Source: Streptomyces typhae (GTDB taxonomy: Bacteria; Actinomycetota; Actinomycetes; Streptomycetales; Streptomycetaceae). Taken from it: 64,000 nucleotides of DNA. The notes beneath the pieces are model-generated. The model had not been told where the DNA came from and made no database searches. It worked only from the letters and a program-made list of their open reading frames with translations. The position numbers and the translations under genes were made by a program. The stretch is from the NCBI RefSeq assembly GCF_009755605.1, contig NZ_WPNZ01000035.1:1-64000 (forward strand). The letters are read 5' to 3'. Numbering within the stretch: position 1 is the stretch's first letter; each line of letters opens with the position of its first letter. Of this stretch, positions 50,268 to 58,463 are shown piece by piece.

Positions 50268-52499
50268 CTACTCTCCGTTGTCGACGTCGGTGACGGTGCC
50301 GTCCTTGATGTACCGGGCGAGGTTGAGCTCGGGGGCGTCGAATCGCTCGCGGACCTCTTCGCCCCACAGGACGCTCTGGGTGCCCTCGTGCTTGACCAGG
50401 CCCGGGTTGATGCCGAGCTTGAACCCGCCCGGCAGCGGCTTGCCCTCGCGGTAGGGCAGGAAGTCCAGCGGGCTCTCGCCGTCGGCCGCGTACACCACGC
50501 AGTCGGACAGGATCGCGACCGGGTACTGCCCCGTGAACGCCGCGTGCTTGACGATCTTGCGGTGCAGGTTGATGCGCGTGCGGGAGATGACGGCCGCGCG
50601 GATGTCGGGCCGCCACGTCGGGCGGGACAGTGCGCGCCACGGCTCGCCTGGCCGCCATCCCTCACCGCGCGGGCGCTCGCGCAGCTTGCCCAGGCCGCCC
50701 TTGACCGTCGCCTTGATCGCCGAGACGGCGATCGCCAGCTGAGGGTCGCGGGCCTTGTAGCCGTTCATCGCGGCGAGGAAGTCGGCCGGGGCGAGGTCGG
50801 CGTCGACACCGAGGTCGGCCATCGTGGCGAGGTAGGCGTCGCGCAGCCGGTTGTACCAGCCGTCCAGATAGCGGCCGTTCTCGCGCCGCACCCACGCCTC
50901 GGTCGGGCGCACCTCATAGCCGAGCTCCTGGGCGTAGGCGACGGTGGGCGTTGCGTACCAGGCCGGGCCTTCGGGGCGCTCGCCCTTCGGCGTGAACGGG
51001 GAGGGGAGCAGGCTGCCGTCCAGCTCCACCCACTCCTTGCCGACCTTCACCTTCGACAGGTCGACGTGGGACAGGTCGACCAGCCAGGAGCCGGGCAGCT
51101 TCGGGTCGAACACCGGGTTCGTGACGTGCGTCGGGGCACCGAGGCCGACGTTCAAGCCGTTGGCGCCGGCGGCGAAGGCCACGTTGACGTCGATGCCGAC
51201 CAGGTAGCGCAGGGTGCACTCGGCATCGGTCATCGGCCGCGCCCAGTCGTACGCCTCCTCGAACAGCTTCTCCGCCGGGCCGCGCACGTGGAAGCGGGGC
51301 AAATCCTTGAGGACTGGGTGGCCGTCGGGGGCCTCGCAGGGCGCCGGGTCGACCGGGTCCTTGCCCAGGGAGCCGGGGTTGTGCTCGGAGTGCCGCTTGC
51401 CGTTCTCGTCGGGCTCGGAGGCGCGGGTCGCCGGGTGCAGTGCGGTCATCAGCTCCAGGCCGGTGACGGCGGTCGATCCGCGCGGCGTCATCACGCGGGA
51501 GGCGTACACGCCCAGGGCGCGAGCGAGTTCAGCCGGCGGGAGTTGCCCGGCCTCGCCCCAGTGCCGGGTGTCCAGCGCATGCCAGGACGGGATGCACAGC
51601 TGGACGCAGGCACGTTCCGAACCGGTGGCGGGGCGGTAGATCCGCGCCCACGGGCCGAACCCGCGCTTCGTGAGCTTCCAGTCTGCGCGGGCGAGCTGCT
51701 TGATGACCTTGTGGCCCTCCGGGATCCGCCCGGCGAGCCGCTCCTCCTCCGTGAGGGCGACGGGCAGGCCATAGCGCTCGAGGGCGGACTCGGTGAGAAC
51801 GAGCAGCGGGTCGGCGTCCTTGCCCGGGCCGGACAGCTTCGGCTGCCCGAGCCTGGCCTCCTTCAGGGTCCAGTCGACCAGGGAGGGAAGGGACTTGGCG
51901 GGCACGTCCAGGACCAAGCCGCCGACGCAGTACGCGAGGACCTGGCCGTCGATGTCGACGTCGACGACTGCGAGCGGTCCGCTCTCGAAGCGCGCGTCCG
52001 TGCCGCTCGCCGGGGTGCTGGCCGGGGTCGCCTTCCGCGCGCCCGGGCGGTGCGACATCGACGCGCTCCTGGCGGTACGCGCCGGGCGCGGCGCGGCCTG
52101 CTCGGCAACGGCGGAAGCGGGGGCGGTCTGGGTGTTCTTGTGTTCGGTCACGTCCGCAGGCTCGGAAGCCGGGCCTGCGGACAAAGTCTGCCTTTCCGCC
52201 GGGGCGGGCTGGCCGGTGAGCATGGTCGGCGTCGGGTCCAGTGCGGCGGCGGGCGCCGGATAGAGCTCCGCGAGTTTGTTCAGCAGCCGCGCGTACGCCT
52301 CACGTTCGGGGCCGCGCGGCTCAGTCGTCTTCTTGACCGACTCCCAGCCCGACACCGTCGCCCGACGCACCTTCAGCGCGGCAGCCACCTCGTCCAGCGT
52401 CAGCCCGTGGGCCTGGCGCAGCCTCTTGCGCTCCTCCGTCGGCGGCAGCGGAGCGCGGGACGCGACCAGCGCGTCGACCGCGTCGAACAACTCGGACAT
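50268..52499 (-). CDS. tap: Tap, telomere-associated protein
   Basis: The product has 743 residues, near the usual size, from an ATG with GGGAGG seven bases upstream. Residues about 18-70 form an XRE-type HTH (RLRQAHGLTLDEVAAALKVR, RATVSGWESVKKTTEPRGPE). The middle is low-complexity and alanine-rich (about residues 75-180). The C-terminal 500 residues hold the conserved Tap body with DVDIDGQVLAYCVGGLVLDV, RFHVRGPAEKLFEEAYDWAR, YLVGIDVNVAFAAGANGLNV (DVN, polymerase-like) and AILSDCVVYAADGESPLDF. In Streptomyces Tap binds the 3' telomere overhang and recruits Tpg for end patching. Located just upstream of tpg, same strand. Confidence 0.93.
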   Translation of the reverse strand: MSELFDAVDALVASRAPLPPTEERKRLRQAHGLTLDEVAAALKVRRATVSGWESVKKTTEPRGPEREAYARLLNKLAELYPAPAAALDPTPTMLTGQPAPAERQTLSAGPASEPADVTEHKNTQTAPASAVAEQAAPRPARTARSASMSHRPGARKATPASTPASGTDARFESGPLAVVDVDIDGQVLAYCVGGLVLDVPAKSLPSLVDWTLKEARLGQPKLSGPGKDADPLLVLTESALERYGLPVALTEEERLAGRIPEGHKVIKQLARADWKLTKRGFGPWARIYRPATGSERACVQLCIPSWHALDTRHWGEAGQLPPAELARALGVYASRVMTPRGSTAVTGLELMTALHPATRASEPDENGKRHSEHNPGSLGKDPVDPAPCEAPDGHPVLKDLPRFHVRGPAEKLFEEAYDWARPMTDAECTLRYLVGIDVNVAFAAGANGLNVGLGAPTHVTNPVFDPKLPGSWLVDLSHVDLSKVKVGKEWVELDGSLLPSPFTPKGERPEGPAWYATPTVAYAQELGYEVRPTEAWVRRENGRYLDGWYNRLRDAYLATMADLGVDADLAPADFLAAMNGYKARDPQLAIAVSAIKATVKGGLGKLRERPRGEGWRPGEPWRALSRPTWRPDIRAAVISRTRINLHRKIVKHAAFTGQYPVAILSDCVVYAADGESPLDFLPYREGKPLPGGFKLGINPGLVKHEGTQSVLWGEEVRERFDAPELNLARYIKDGTVTDVDNGE

Positions 52500-52555
52500 G
52501 GAACACCTCCCGACTGACACGTTACCCAGTTGACCGTACGACTCGCGCAAAGTGC

Positions 52556-52574
52556 ACGTACATATCGCGTACGT
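52556..52574. promoter_or_regulatory. Dyad ACGTAC-N7-GTACGT before tap
   Basis: Perfect six-base arms (52556-52561 and 52569-52574) lie 57 bases upstream of the tap start, in the only promoter-sized gap of the operon. It is a reasonable operator, possibly for the Tap HTH domain itself. Confidence 0.4.
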
Positions 52575-53602
52575 TATTCATTTGAAGGCCTCTCTCTGTA
52601 CACGAGAGTCCAGTGCAGATCTCCTGAGTCTGGGCAGGCCTGCCATGAGCTGAGCAGCCCGGTTGCTGCCAGTTGGTCAAGTAGAGCGGGCAGTTCCGCG
52701 AGCGGGACGCCACAGGCGCGCCCTATCTGGTCGAGCTCGCTCAGTCCGCTGCCGGCTTGCGGGTCGGCGTGCGCCGCGAGGTAGGCGCTCGCCAGTTGTG
52801 GCAGCGGTCCGGTTGTTCTTGCTGTCGAGGAGGAGCTGGCGCGCAGTGCCCAGTCGGCGGCGCGCATTCGGTCGGGGCGGGCGGGGGCTTGGCCGAGCAG
52901 CGCGGCGTCAAGTAGTTCGACTACAACCTCGTTGGCCGCGGTCGCGGGGGTGATGCGCAGCCATCGTGCGTGTTCCAGCTCGCTCCATGGGTCCTGGACA
53001 GCGTTGAGGCGGAGGCTGCGCAGCACGCCGTTGGGCAGCCGGACGTGCATTTTGGTGTTCATGCGGAGCGCGCACTGCAGCGCGAGCAGGCGTGCGGCGG
53101 CCGAAGTGCTGGCTGGAAGGGCTGCTGCCAGGTAGCTGAGGATTTCACGTACCCGGGTCTGTTCGCCGGGCCCCTTGGGACGGCGTCTGCGCCGCCGGGC
53201 GGTTGTCGGGTGCAGCGGTACGTGGGCGAGGACGGTGTCGGGCACTACGGCGGCTTGTGCTGTTGCTGCGGCGCAGGCGCTGCAGGCGTCGGCGAGCCGC
53301 CATAGTCGTCCGCCCCTTTCGCGTTTGAGGAGGAGGCGGATAGGGCCGGCGCAGCCGCGGTGGCGGGGGTGCCAGTGGCAGCCGCGTTCATGACATTGGC
53401 AGATCCGTAGGTGCGAGGGGAGGAGGTTGCTGCGTGCGTGCCGTGCGAGGTGGGCGAGGGCTGCTGCGCGTGCGGTGGTTGCGGTGATCTGCCCGCTGGT
53501 GTGCGGGCATTGCCGGCATACGAGGACAAGCCCGCCGGTGTGCGGGCGCAGTTCCACGGTCCAGGCGCGTGGTGTCGTCGGACATGCTGGATGCAGCCTC
53601 AT
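52574..53602 (-). CDS. Hypothetical protein with N-terminal cysteine clusters
   Basis: The product has 342 residues; the ATG at 53602 begins MRLHPACPTTPRAWTVELRP and has AGAGGAA upstream, while the longer frame passes through the operator region. The first 100 residues carry cysteine and histidine pairs (CRQCPHTSG, CQCHERGCHWHPRHRGC, CSACAAATAQ), probable zinc sites. The C-terminal 200 residues are helical with a winged-helix look (LSELDQIGRACGVPLAELPA, LLDQLAATGLL). It diverges from the XRE gene at 53769 across three operator-like motifs. DNA-binding is likely; no family name is known to me. Confidence 0.6.
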   Translation of the reverse strand: MRLHPACPTTPRAWTVELRPHTGGLVLVCRQCPHTSGQITATTARAAALAHLARHARSNLLPSHLRICQCHERGCHWHPRHRGCAGPIRLLLKRERGGRLWRLADACSACAAATAQAAVVPDTVLAHVPLHPTTARRRRRRPKGPGEQTRVREILSYLAAALPASTSAAARLLALQCALRMNTKMHVRLPNGVLRSLRLNAVQDPWSELEHARWLRITPATAANEVVVELLDAALLGQAPARPDRMRAADWALRASSSSTARTTGPLPQLASAYLAAHADPQAGSGLSELDQIGRACGVPLAELPALLDQLAATGLLSSWQACPDSGDLHWTLVYRERPSNE

Positions 53603-53672
53603 AGGCGCGTGTTCCTCTTTGTCGCGTCCGCGCCGGTCCCGTTCTTGGGTGTGGGGACGGCCGCCCACCGTA

Positions 53673-53754
53673 GTGCAGACCTCTGCCCTCTCGCGTGCGC
53701 CGCCACCTGGGAAAATAGGGCAGAGGTATGCACTGGCAGTGCAGAGGTCTGCAC
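53673..53754. promoter_or_regulatory. Three copies of a GCAGAGGTCTGC-type operator
   Basis: GTGCAGACCTCTGC (53673-53686), GCAGAGGTATGCAC (53720-53733) and GTGCAGAGGTCTGCAC (53739-53754) are copies of one palindrome; the last is perfect over 16 bases and ends 15 bases before the XRE start. They lie between divergent genes. This is the arrangement of an autoregulated divergent promoter. Confidence 0.75.
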
Positions 53755-53768
53755 CGTCGGATGGACGG

Positions 53769-54032
53769 GTGACGATCTTGCCGCCCGATCCGGACCTCAC
53801 TGCGCTGCGGTTCGAACTCGCGCGCCTGCGGGCCGCCCGCGGGTGGAGCTATGACGAGCTTGCTTCCCGCAGCGGCCTGGCCAGACGCACCGTCATCGAG
53901 ATCGAGCAGGGTCGCACCATCGGCACGCTGAAGACCTGGCACGCTCTCGCCCACGCCCTGAACACCCCGCTCGACGAGCTCTTTAGCACCCTGTGCCGCG
54001 GGCACGACCTGCCCGGCCCGGCCCAGGACTGA
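53769..54032 (+). CDS. XRE-family HTH regulator
   Basis: The product has 87 residues from the GTG at 53769; the ribosome binding site is weak. Residues about 15-75 form a classic Cro/C1-type HTH: LRFELARLRAARGWSYDELA, SRSGLARRTVIEIEQGRTIG, TLKTWHALAHALNTPLDELF. It probably binds the three motifs in its own promoter and controls both itself and the gene at 52574-53602. Confidence 0.8.
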   Translation: MTILPPDPDLTALRFELARLRAARGWSYDELASRSGLARRTVIEIEQGRTIGTLKTWHALAHALNTPLDELFSTLCRGHDLPGPAQD

Positions 54033-54193
54033 CTTCCCGCCAGAGCGTCTGCCACAGATCACCCGAACTGGCGAGACCCGATCGAACAAGCAATCAAGCA
54101 TCCGCACTCCAGTCGCACCGTATGAGGCTGACCGGGCGATCCGGCAGAGCTGCCTGCCGCGGATCCGGCGTGTTGGCTGACAGGTTCGCCCGC

Positions 54194-55091
54194 ATGCGCT
54201 CCACACCTCTTCCCCCGGCCCGGCGCTGGGACGGAAGCCCCCTTGCCCACCACGTACGCCGTTCCCTGCACGTCTCCCCAGACGGCGTCAGCCGGCTGCT
54301 GCGCTGCGGCCAGGGCGACCGGTGCCGCGAGTGCGGCAACCGGATCGAGTGGTACCACCGCGGCGCCCAGCGGCCAGTCCGTCTCCATCCGCACGAACTT
54401 CCGGCCGCCCGGGTGCCCGCCACGTGCCGCTGGCACGTCAGCTCCGGTGTCGCCTACCCGGGCGGAGACGGCAGCAGCTGGTGCCGCCTGCCACACGCCG
54501 TCGTCTGTCCCACCCGCGACACTCCCCCGCCCCCGCCCGAGCTGACCGGGCTGTGCCGGTCGCTCGCCGTGAACACCCGCCGCCTGATCGACGCCGGCGC
54601 CTTCACCCCTCCCCTGGCCTCCCCGGACAGCCCGGCACCCCAACGGAAGAACTCGGCAGCCTGCCGCCCGGCCCGCCCCGTCGTGCAACTGCTGTACGTG
54701 CGCTACCTCGCCACCCGCCCGGTCGACGAGATCCAGTGCATCGCCCAGACCCGGCGCCGCCACCGCTGCACCAGCACCCTGATCTCCCCCGATACCCCCG
54801 CCGGCACCTGGAGGCTGGTCCCAGCCACCGCGACGAGCGGGCAGCTGGCCCTGCCCTCCGCGGTCATGGCCATCTACGACCTCAGCGCCATCCCGTACGG
54901 CGAGCAACTGCGCTGGCGCGCCCAGCGCTGCCTGCAGCACGCCGCCATCCCCAGGGCCGCCGACCTGGCGGGTGGCCGACTGGGAGCCCTTCGACCCTCT
55001 GCGCCACCACGAGCACATCCACAACCGCCTTCCCACCCGCACCCAACGCCCAGGCCCCACCGGCAGGGTGCACGAGGCAGCTCGCCCATGA
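54194..55091 (+). pseudogene. DUF6083-like gene with a one-base frameshift
   Basis: Coding sequence starts at the ATG 54194 (RSTPLPPARRWDGSPLAHHV) and carries the pattern of DUF6083 proteins: SRLLRCGQGDRCRECGNRIE, RLHPHELPAARVPATCRWHV, GGDGSSWCRLPHAVVC and NTRRLIDAGAFTPP. At a G-run near 54968-54972 the frame changes; after removing one G it continues VADWEPFDPLRHHEHIHNRL and ends at the TGA 55089-55091. The corrected end overlaps the next ATG (55088) by four bases, which supports that the shift is an isolated indel or sequencing error in an otherwise intact gene. The role is unknown; conserved cysteines suggest metal binding. Confidence 0.65.
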
Positions 55092-55646
55092 CGCCCTTCC
55101 ATGCCCTCGAGTTCACCCTGCCCAGGCCCGCCCCCAGGGCGAGCTCCAGCACGCCCGGGCAAGCGTCCGGCCGGCCGCGAACACGGACCGTTCCGGCTGA
55201 TGGCGGTGCAGAGCGCGCAGCCTGGGCGGTGCCGTGCACGTGCTACGGCACCAACGGGGCACGCGACTGCCGATCGGCATCCTGACCACGGACCACCCCG
55301 CCCCCGCCGGCGCGGCCGGGTTCTGCTCGACATCGCCTCTCGGTCCTTTGAGCCGGTGCGGTCCTCCGCCGGGCCGCAGCAGTTCTGGGGCAGCGGCCGC
55401 AGGATGTGCTCGGCCGGTGCGTGGCCTCGAACCATGCCCGGCATGAGCGGGAACTTGCCCGGAGAACCGGCTCGAGAGCCTGCTCGCCCACCACAGCGCC
55501 GATGAAGCCTGGTCTGTACGGCCCGAATCCTGCCCAGCCGGCATCACCACTGCATCCGGTAGCGCCGTGAGCCCATCCTGGGCGCTGCACCTTGCCGGGA
55601 CGGCAGCCCACACCGCAGACCTCACTCATCACCCCTCCCCCTTCCA
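55088..55646. other. Stretch without a confident gene
   Basis: An ATG at 55088 that overlaps the corrected DUF6083 stop opens a 65-codon frame (MTPFHALEFTLPRPAP), but coding bias appears to switch frame soon after, so the gene is probably broken or short. The remainder to 55646 shows several weak frames on both strands and no hairpin of note. Confidence 0.3.
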
Positions 55647-57146
55647 ATGCTCTTCTTCTCTTTCGCGGAGCTCTTGTTGCACACGCCCACCGACGAACAG
55701 GCGCACGCTGCCGACGTTTTCCGGGCCGGTCACCATCTCGTCCTGCAGGCCGGCGCCGGGACAGGGAAGACCAGCACCCTCGGCCTCCTCGCGGCCGGCA
55801 CTCACCGCCGCGGCCGCTACCTCGCCTTCAACAAGAACATCGCCCAGGACGCCGCCGGCCGTTTCCCCCGCACAGTGCGGTGCAAGACCGCCCACGCCAC
55901 AGCCTTCGCCGCCGTCGGCCACCGCTACACCCGCCGGCTCAACAGCCCCCGCCAGCCCGCGTGGAAGACCGGCCAGGCGCTCGGCATCACGCGTCCGGTC
56001 CGCATCGGCGCTCACGAGATCGGGCCCCGCGCGCTCTCCCACACCGTGCTGCGCACCGTCACCCGCTACTGCTACTCCGCCGACCGCACCCTGGTCCGCC
56101 ACCACGTGCCACGGCTGCGCGGCCTGGACACACCCGGCGACCATGCCCGACTTGCCGACGAGGTTATGCCGTTCGCGGCCAAGGCCTGGGCCGACCTGCA
56201 CAACCCCGATCAGGGTGTGGTCCGTTTCGAACACGACCATTACCTGAAAATGTGGGCCCTGACCGGGCCGGTCCTCGAAGCCGACTTCGTCTTCCTCGAC
56301 GAGGCCCAGGACACCAATCCGGTCCTGGAAGACGTCTTCACCGCCCAGCGCGGCCATGCCCAACTCGTCATGGTCGGCGACTCCGCCCAGGCCATCTACG
56401 GCTGGCGCGGCGCCCGGGACGTGATGACCGGCTTCGACGCCACCCCTCTCACCCTGACCCGCTCCTTCCGCTTCGGCCCCCTGATCGCCGAAGAGGCCAA
56501 CCGGTGGCTCACCCTCGCCGATGCCCCCATCCGCCTGACCGGCAGCGACACCATCCCCACCGACATCGGCAGCCTCGACCGGCCGGACGCGGTGCTGTGC
56601 CGCACCAACGTCGGCGCCATGGCCGAGGTCATGCGCCTGCTCACCGCCGGCCACCGCGTCGCCCTCACCCGGGGTGGCCAGCAACTGGCCGCGCTCGCCC
56701 TCGCAGCCCGCGACCTCAAGGCCGGCCGCCGTACCTCCCACCCCGAACTCGTCCTCTTCCCATCCTGGGGGGATCTCCAGGACTACGCCGCCCACGATCC
56801 CGCCGGACGCGACCTCCAGCCCTTCGTCGACCTCGTCGACACCCACGGACCCGACGCCATCCTCACCGCCGTCGATCAGCTCACCGACGAACAGCACGCC
56901 GATGTCACCGTCTCCACCGCCCACACCGCCAAGGGCCGCGAATGGCCCACCGTCAAAATCGCCGACGACTTCCCCCCGCCCAAGGACACCGACCAGCCCG
57001 ACGCCCATGGTCAGCCCATTCCGGAACCCGTCAGCGACACCGACGCCCGCCTGGCCTACGTCGCCGTCACCCGCGCCCGCCACCACCTCGACCTCGGCGG
57101 CCTCTCCTGGATCAACACCCACCCCACTGCACCGAGCACGGGCTGA
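55647..57146 (+). CDS. UvrD/Rep-like SF1A DNA helicase
   Basis: The product has 499 residues from an ATG without a clear ribosome binding site, so the start is uncertain. Motifs: VLQAGAGTGKTSTLGLLAAG (I, about residue 32), RYLAFNKNIAQDAAGRF (Ia), DFVFLDEAQDTNPVLEDVF (II, about 212), LVMVGDSAQAIYGWRGARD (III), LTRSFRFGPLIAEEANRW (IV), VSTAHTAKGREWPTVKI (V) and RLAYVAVTRARHHLDL (VI). It is shorter than UvrD (about 720 residues), lacking much of the 1B and 2B insertions. Such helicases are typical of plasmid accessory regions; the substrate is unknown. Confidence 0.85.
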   Translation: MLFFSFAELLLHTPTDEQAHAADVFRAGHHLVLQAGAGTGKTSTLGLLAAGTHRRGRYLAFNKNIAQDAAGRFPRTVRCKTAHATAFAAVGHRYTRRLNSPRQPAWKTGQALGITRPVRIGAHEIGPRALSHTVLRTVTRYCYSADRTLVRHHVPRLRGLDTPGDHARLADEVMPFAAKAWADLHNPDQGVVRFEHDHYLKMWALTGPVLEADFVFLDEAQDTNPVLEDVFTAQRGHAQLVMVGDSAQAIYGWRGARDVMTGFDATPLTLTRSFRFGPLIAEEANRWLTLADAPIRLTGSDTIPTDIGSLDRPDAVLCRTNVGAMAEVMRLLTAGHRVALTRGGQQLAALALAARDLKAGRRTSHPELVLFPSWGDLQDYAAHDPAGRDLQPFVDLVDTHGPDAILTAVDQLTDEQHADVTVSTAHTAKGREWPTVKIADDFPPPKDTDQPDAHGQPIPEPVSDTDARLAYVAVTRARHHLDLGGLSWINTHPTAPSTG

Positions 57147-57238
57147 AGCCTGCTCAACAGGTAGCGTCACGGCCTGCGCGGGGCTACGCCCGGATCCCCG
57201 CCGAGCAGCAGGCCCACCGACCGAAGGAGGCCACCACG

Positions 57239-57448
57239 ATGGCATTCACGCCTGCGGAGCAAGAGGCAATCGCCGCCCACTCCGCCGCTCTCGGCCTGTC
57301 CGCTGATGTGTACATCCGTCAGACGGCAGCCGACCGAGCCCTGTCCTGGCAGCGCGAGCAGGAAACCTTCCACGCGATGGCACAGCGACGCGGCTGCACC
57401 GTCGACGAACTCGTACAGCGCGGAACCCTCACCGACAACAGCCTCTAA
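57239..57448 (+). CDS. Small hypothetical protein
   Basis: The product has 69 residues from an ATG with GAAGGAGG eight bases upstream. It is helical: FTPAEQEAIAAHSAALGLSA then RALSWQREQETFHAMAQRRG and VDELVQRGTLTD. The first helix pair resembles ribbon-helix-helix or plasmid-partner proteins, but this is not certain. It probably forms an operon with the helicase 92 bases upstream. Confidence 0.6.
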   Translation: MAFTPAEQEAIAAHSAALGLSADVYIRQTAADRALSWQREQETFHAMAQRRGCTVDELVQRGTLTDNSL

Positions 57449-57618
57449 CCAGCCCGCGCCCATGGCTGCTGGGGACAGCTGCCACGCGAGAGGTGCGGCT
57501 CGTCCGCCAAGACCACTATCGGTGGCTGGCCTGCCGGTTCAGCCCCGTTCGCGTGCTCTGCCTTGCCCGTTCCGCACATGGCACACGCGGATGCAGAGAA
57601 GCAGTCGGTGGGCAAGGC

Positions 57619-57680
57619 TGTCCGGTTCAGAATTCGGTGGAGAATTCATTGCAAGTGAACAGTGTGCAGTTCAACTGAGT
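57619..57680 (+). other. Candidate left end of the Tn7-like element
   Basis: A relatively A/T-rich stretch starts TGTCCGGTTCAG, holds two copies of GAATTC spaced 12 bases, and a dyad TGAAC-N8-GTTCA (57656-57673) before the tnsA start. Tn7-like ends begin with TGT and carry several transposase sites. No confirming partner end is visible in the window. Confidence 0.3.
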
Positions 57681-57698
57681 CGATGTTGGCTGCTGGTC

Positions 57699-58463
57699 AT
57701 GAACACCCTCTTGCCGCCGACGGATGCCCTCGCGGCGACCAGTCGAACCGAGGCGCGCTTCGTCGGCGCTGCCGGAGAACTCCAGCGTTTGCCATGGCTG
57801 CACGTCGCGCAGGAGCTCGCGCTCGAAGAGCTGACGCCGGTGCGGGTGTTCCCCGTACGTCGAGAGCGCCGTGTGGCGCCTGGCTGGTGGTGGTCGGCAA
57901 CCTCCGGACAGCTGGTGCACTACGGGTTCGGGGCGATGCGCACGCAAGTCATGCTGCTGGACCGTGATCCGGATGTGGCTTCTATGGCGTGCAGCCCGGT
58001 GGAGTTGGCATGGCTGGGGCGGGGCGGCGAGACCGTTGTACACACTCCGCACTTGATGGCCCGGCTCCAGGATGGAAGCGGTGTGCTGGTCGACTGCGCA
58101 GGACGCGACGGGGACTCCAAGCGGCTGAAGGAACGAGCCTCAGAAGTGAGGGCAGTGGTGGAGGCGGCCGGGTGGCGCTATCGCATCGCTCTACCGCCGG
58201 AGCCGGTGGTTGCCGCCAATGTCCGGTGGCTGTCGGGGTACCGCCATCCCCGCAACGGAGGCAGCGGCCGGATGGCAGAGATCGCGGCGTGCTTCGCCCG
58301 CCCGCGGCCGCTTGAGGAGGGTGTCTCGCAGCTCGGGGATCCGATTGCTGTATGGCCGGCTGTCTTCCACGCCCTATGGGGCGGGGTACTCAATACGAAC
58401 CTGGAGCTTCCCCTGCACGAGCGGACGATCGTAAGTGCCGCCGCCGAAAGGGTGGCAGCGTGA
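57699..58463 (+). CDS. tnsA: TnsA-like protein, probably catalytically inactive
   Basis: The product has 254 residues from the ATG at 57699; no good ribosome binding site is present. The fold is recognisable by text: WWWSATSGQLVHYGFGAMRT, LLDRDPDVASMACSPVELAW, HTPHLMARLQDGSGVLVDC. In TnsA endonucleases the catalytic residues are a glutamate before the LL..DP strand, an aspartate in tPD and a lysine in a final DxK. Here the first is replaced (GAMRTQ), the second is histidine (TPH) and the third reads DCAG without lysine. It may keep only a structural role with TnsB and TnsC. It overlaps tnsB (GTGA). Confidence 0.75.
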   Translation: MNTLLPPTDALAATSRTEARFVGAAGELQRLPWLHVAQELALEELTPVRVFPVRRERRVAPGWWWSATSGQLVHYGFGAMRTQVMLLDRDPDVASMACSPVELAWLGRGGETVVHTPHLMARLQDGSGVLVDCAGRDGDSKRLKERASEVRAVVEAAGWRYRIALPPEPVVAANVRWLSGYRHPRNGGSGRMAEIAACFARPRPLEEGVSQLGDPIAVWPAVFHALWGGVLNTNLELPLHERTIVSAAAERVAA

